64,000 nucleotides of DNA from Bacillus sp. FJAT-14578 (GTDB lineage Bacteria; Bacillota; Bacilli; Bacillales; Bacillaceae_H). Positions 60,395-64,000 of this stretch are shown in pieces. The position numbers and the translations under genes are program-made. Location: assembly GCF_000504165.1 (NCBI RefSeq), contig NZ_AYSE01000006.1, positions 186,001 through 250,000 of the forward strand, given 5' to 3'. The number at the start of each line of letters is the position of its first letter. Position 1 is the first letter of the stretch. Below the pieces are notes generated by a model. That model did no database searches. It worked only from the letters and a program-made list of their open reading frames with translations, and was not told where the DNA came from.

Positions 60395-62536
60395 TTAAAA
60401 GTCCACAACAGTACTCACTTTCACTGCACTGACTTTAAATCCCGGCATTCGACATGTAGGATCCAATTCTTTTGACACGAGGCGATTGACATTTTGGGAG
60501 TCATCCCAATGAAAGGGGACAAAAACCGTGTCTTGACGAATCGCTTCCGACCATTTGCTTCTGACCACAATACTTCCCCTTCTGGATTCAATCTTCACTA
60601 AAGAACGATCTTGAATGCGGTATTTCATTGCTGTAGTCGGATGAATCTCCATGAATGATTCAAAGTTTCTCGCTGCTAATGACGGACTTTTTCTTGTTTG
60701 AACGCCCGTTAAATAATGTGACATAACCCTTCCTGTCGTTAAATAGAGAGGGAACTCTTCACTCGGTTGTTCTTTCGGAACAGCCGGGTTATTCGAAACA
60801 ACAACCATAGACGCTTTTCCATCAGCATGCGCAAAAGATGTTTCAAATAACCGTTTTGTCCCTTTGCGGTCGACATCGGGACACGGCCACAAGATGCCGC
60901 CCTCCTTCCTCAAGCGGTCATACGTAATACCGTAGTAGTCAGCAATTCCGCCGCGGCTGGCCACCCTTAATTCATTAAAAATTTCTTCTGCAGATGAAAA
61001 AGAAAAATACTCTCCCTTTCCAAGAACACGGGCAATCTCGCAAATAATTTGCCAGTCATGCTTCGCTTCTCCCGGGGATGGATAACTCGCTTCCCTTAAT
61101 GTCACTCTCCCTTCCAGATTGGTCATCGTCCCTTCATCCTCTAAATAAGAGGATGCTGGTAAAATAAGATCTGCTAGTTTAGCAGTTTCCGAAACAAATA
61201 GATCCACCGCCACAAAAAACTTCAATTTTTTTAATGCCTCTTTGACGAAGTTCGCGTTCGGATTGGAAACAACGGGGTTGGAACACATTAACAGCATACC
61301 TGTAATCTCGTTCTCATGGATTTTCTCCATCATTTCGTATGCCGATACGCCTTTTCTTGGCAGCTCATCTTTGTTGACTCCCCACACACCCGCGATATAC
61401 TCCCGGTGTTCTTCATTTTCAATCGAACGATATCCCGGAAGCTGATCCGCCTTTTGGCCATGTTCCCTGGCTCCCTGGCCATTCCCCTGTCCTGTGATTG
61501 CCCCGTAACCAGAGTAAGGCTTCCCGATTTTACCTGTAGAAATGAGAATATTCAGGAAATTTCTTACAGCTGCAGAACCGTCTGTTTGTTGTTCCACTCC
61601 CCTTGCTGTAAATATCATGCCCGTTTCCTCATGACCGAACACTACAGCCGCTTTGCGAATTTGCTCGACCGGAACACCGGTCATTTGGGCGATTTCTTCT
61701 AAGTTTAAAGAAGAAACATGATTTTTCACTTCCTCAAAGCCATTTGCTCTTTCTTGAATAAATGCTTCATCCACATAGTTTTCTTCGACGATGACTTTTA
61801 ACAGTCCATTCCCTAATGCCGCATCCGTTCCCGGCTTAACTTTTAAATGTAAATCGGCGATTTTCGTCGTGGCCGTTTCACGCGGGTCAATGGCAATAAT
61901 ATACGCGCCATTTTCTCTCGCTTTCTCAAAATACGGCATGATGGTCGGCTGGCATTCGGCAATATTTGTACCCGCTAAAATGATACAGCGCGCAAACGGA
62001 ATTTCCGACAAGCTATTTGTTAACCCACGGTCCATCCCAAACGTTTGGCTTGCTGCTGAAGCGGCCGCGGACATGCATAAACGACCATTATAATCAATGT
62101 ATTTTGTTTTTAAAGCGACACGTGCAAATTTACCGAGCAAGTAAGCTTCTTCATTCGTGATCGAGGCACTGCCGTAAACAGCCAATGCATCCATTCCATC
62201 TTCGGATTGAATCTTCGTGAAATTGTCTTTAATATGATTCAATGCCTCATCCCAGGAAATGCGAACAAATTCACCGTTCACCTTCAATAATGGATGTTTG
62301 ATTCGATCACCGTGTAAAGCATGCTGATGTGCATTCATACCTTTAATGCATAAACGACCTTCGGATGTTGGATTATCTTTTCCAATGGTCGTGTACTTTG
62401 TTCTCGAGACAATTGATTGTTCAATCAATTGCATCTTACATTGCATACTGCAATATGGACATTGTGTATCATATGTTTTTTCCGATTGCACTTCTTGCTG
62501 CTTCGTCCGAAAGTATTTTAATAATAACTCAGTCAA
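60395..62536 (-). CDS. nasC: Assimilatory nitrate reductase catalytic subunit NasC
   Basis: A 713-residue molybdopterin oxidoreductase from TTG 62536 (AAAGGATGAGG before it). The [4Fe-4S] ligands Cys26, Cys29, Cys33 and Cys63 lie in DTQCPYCSMQCKM and GRLCIKG. MGD-binding segments include NGRLCMSAAASAASQTFG and ILAGTNIAECQPTI; the C-terminal dinucleotide-binding domain starts near 595 (LYLTTGRVMSHY). It closely follows the NasC pattern of Bacillus. It reduces nitrate to nitrite and needs Mo-bisMGD, which the MobA-like enzyme at 31.6 kb would supply. 162 bases downstream of nasB. Confidence 0.95.
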   Translation of the reverse strand: MTELLLKYFRTKQQEVQSEKTYDTQCPYCSMQCKMQLIEQSIVSRTKYTTIGKDNPTSEGRLCIKGMNAHQHALHGDRIKHPLLKVNGEFVRISWDEALNHIKDNFTKIQSEDGMDALAVYGSASITNEEAYLLGKFARVALKTKYIDYNGRLCMSAAASAASQTFGMDRGLTNSLSEIPFARCIILAGTNIAECQPTIMPYFEKARENGAYIIAIDPRETATTKIADLHLKVKPGTDAALGNGLLKVIVEENYVDEAFIQERANGFEEVKNHVSSLNLEEIAQMTGVPVEQIRKAAVVFGHEETGMIFTARGVEQQTDGSAAVRNFLNILISTGKIGKPYSGYGAITGQGNGQGAREHGQKADQLPGYRSIENEEHREYIAGVWGVNKDELPRKGVSAYEMMEKIHENEITGMLLMCSNPVVSNPNANFVKEALKKLKFFVAVDLFVSETAKLADLILPASSYLEDEGTMTNLEGRVTLREASYPSPGEAKHDWQIICEIARVLGKGEYFSFSSAEEIFNELRVASRGGIADYYGITYDRLRKEGGILWPCPDVDRKGTKRLFETSFAHADGKASMVVVSNNPAVPKEQPSEEFPLYLTTGRVMSHYLTGVQTRKSPSLAARNFESFMEIHPTTAMKYRIQDRSLVKIESRRGSIVVRSKWSEAIRQDTVFVPFHWDDSQNVNRLVSKELDPTCRMPGFKVSAVKVSTVVDF

Positions 62537-62698
62537 TTCGCCTCATCCTTTGCTCACTTATTTCCTTCATACACTATTCCACTGATTAACCCGTTATATA
62601 AGTTCCGTTTGATAGCTCAACACTTCTCCCTTCAATCGAGCCAGATTCAGAAACGATTATCTCCAGACCTCCCGAACTCACCTCGAAAGGTATGTTTT

Positions 62699-64000
62699 TT
62701 ATACCTTTTGAGTCATCCTCTTTCGCCAAGATTTATCCTCATCCAATCGCTCTAACAACTGCTGGCGAAGCTCCTGATCAAACAGCACTTCCCTTATATG
62801 GATTAAGCTAATCCGCTCCACCCACTGCCAAGTACGCTCCAGATAATTCGCTGTCTCACGATAATATTGGATAAAGCCGCCAATGATCTCCAGTGCTTCT
62901 TCATTTGTTACGGCAACGCATAACAGTTCCCCCGCTCTTACATTGCGCCCGCTGCTGCCGCCTACATAAACTTCCCACCCTCTGTCAGCGCCGATCACTC
63001 CGATATCCTTTGTTGTTGAGCCTGCTCCATTATGCATACAAGCAGATACTCCGATTTTGATGCGGTAAGGAGTCGTCAAAAACTCAGATCTCTTTTCCAA
63101 ATCGACAGCCAGCTTTAGAGATTGATGTTTATCGCATTGACAAACATGTTCACCAATACATGTTTTGACATTTTGAACCATATTTCCATACGTGGAACTT
63201 AACGGCATGCTCAAGTCCGCCCATACACCGGACAGATCTTCTTTTTTCACACCCATCAAATGAACCCTTTGCTCACTTGTTACAGCTACATTCGATATAC
63301 CGTATTTTTCGGCAACATCGGCAATTTTTCGTAATTGCTCCGCAGTGGTCATACCGCCGTACATTTGCGGGATAACAGAGTACGTACCGTCATTTTGAAC
63401 GGTCGCATTCATTCGTTTATTTATAAAAAGAGTTTCTTGCTTGCTCTCATACTCCGGATAAATCATTCCCAAATAATAGTTTAAGGCAGGACGACATGTT
63501 GAACAGCCGTGCTTGTTTTCCCAATTAAGCACATCCATCACTTCTTGTACAGAAGTCAAGCCTCGCAGCTGCATTCCATGAACCACTTCGTCTTCCGTTA
63601 ACGATGTACAGGAGCACATCGACTTTTGCTCCATCACCTCATCAAATTCATCACTCCGGATATATGATAGAAGATCGGCTACCAATGGCTTACAGCCTCC
63701 GCAAGAGCCTGAAGCCTTCGTGCATTTTTTGACTTGTTCAACGGTCGTTAATCCGTCCTTTTGAACCGCCTCAATGATGGCTCCTTTTGTTACGCCGTTA
63801 CAGTTGCAGATAACCTCGCTATGCAACATGGAAGCGACCGAATGTCCGCCCTCATTTGATGATTGAAGCAGGACGACTTTTTCCACATCCGACACATCTT
63901 TTCGCTTCACGATCATATCCAGCAATCTTGTACCATCTCTCGTATCCCCAAACAATACAGCGCCAACCATTTTATTGTCTTGAAAAACCACCTTTTTATA
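62699..64000 (-). CDS. nasB: Nitrate reductase electron-transfer subunit NasB, 5' end outside window
   Basis: A 434-codon C-terminal part of a NasD-like protein; the frame stays open at the right edge. It has a BFD-like [2Fe-2S] region ([22 protein letters not shown]) and a second one ([23 protein letters not shown]). The following sirohaem-domain homologue is degenerate: CIGEHVC is present, but the CPRSC partner motif is SACMHNGAG, so one cysteine is lost. It is therefore NasB rather than a nitrite reductase. It passes electrons from NADH to NasC. N-terminal FAD domain not visible. Confidence 0.88.
   Translation of the reverse strand, partial: YKKVVFQDNKMVGAVLFGDTRDGTRLLDMIVKRKDVSDVEKVVLLQSSNEGGHSVASMLHSEVICNCNGVTKGAIIEAVQKDGLTTVEQVKKCTKASGSCGGCKPLVADLLSYIRSDEFDEVMEQKSMCSCTSLTEDEVVHGMQLRGLTSVQEVMDVLNWENKHGCSTCRPALNYYLGMIYPEYESKQETLFINKRMNATVQNDGTYSVIPQMYGGMTTAEQLRKIADVAEKYGISNVAVTSEQRVHLMGVKKEDLSGVWADLSMPLSSTYGNMVQNVKTCIGEHVCQCDKHQSLKLAVDLEKRSEFLTTPYRIKIGVSACMHNGAGSTTKDIGVIGADRGWEVYVGGSSGRNVRAGELLCVAVTNEEALEIIGGFIQYYRETANYLERTWQWVERISLIHIREVLFDQELRQQLLERLDEDKSWRKRMTQKV

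Overview
The window looks like chromosomal DNA of an endospore-forming member of the Bacillaceae. The evidence is Bacillus-type gene content (KinB/KinD-like sporulation kinases, CitZ, OdhAB, AcsA, YjlB, NasBCDEF, an Fnr with a C-terminal cysteine cluster, a SacC-type levanase), strong AGGAGG ribosome-binding sites, AT-rich intergenic DNA, and candidate CcpA, TnrA, Fnr and SigB sites. Species cannot be fixed from the sequence alone. No rRNA, tRNA, CRISPR array, prophage or transposase gene was seen; the only clear mobile element is one group IIC intron.

Layout. 1-6.3 kb: a levan/fructose-type locus on the minus strand, with a DeoR-family regulator, a candidate two-arm operator, a sugar ABC transporter (binding protein, ATPase, permease) and a secreted GH32 levanase that runs off the left edge and carries binding modules inside its catalytic domain. 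6.7-15.3 kb: a complete autoinducer-2 (Lsr) locus, lsrR-lsrK-cupin-lsrF on the minus strand and lsrA-C-D-B on the plus strand, sharing a control region; a small cupin sits where LsrG would be expected. 15.4-24.9 kb: mixed metabolic and regulatory genes (LysR regulator, methyltransferase, orphan response regulator, GapN, FMN reductase beside a remnant of a luciferase-like monooxygenase, DAO-type oxidase, acetyltransferase, YjlB cupin, YpfJ-type metallopeptidase). 25.05-26.94 kb: a group IIC intron placed exactly behind the terminator of an MFS efflux gene.

27-34.9 kb: MFS transporter, a histidine kinase with two small proteins, Fnr, a MobA-like gene behind a perfectly placed Fnr box, a KinD-like kinase and a stand-alone adenylate kinase. 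35-43.2 kb: central carbon metabolism, with acsA, odhB, odhA and a CitZ-type citrate synthase in one direction and a divergent LytTR regulator. 43.3-48.7 kb: a KinB-like kinase with a possible overlapping small ORF, a PilZ plus EAL-HDOD pair (c-di-GMP signalling), and a TetR-SDR pair sharing an operator. 48.8-53.5 kb: a large catalase with a SigB-like promoter and an S-layer-anchored 5'-nucleotidase. 53.8-64 kb: assimilatory nitrate/nitrite reduction (nasF, nasE, nasD, nasC, nasB), interrupted by an oppositely oriented DUF3311-sodium/solute symporter pair and by a repeat-like block between nasE and nasF.

How it fits together: extracellular levan and AI-2 are each served by their own RbsABC-type transporter, and candidate CcpA (cre) sites lie near both. 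Fnr and the MobA-like enzyme link oxygen limitation to molybdenum cofactor supply, which NasC needs; NasF makes siroheme precursor for NasD, and a TnrA-type box precedes nasD. Several conclusions (operators, terminators, starts) are read by eye and have not been tested by computation.
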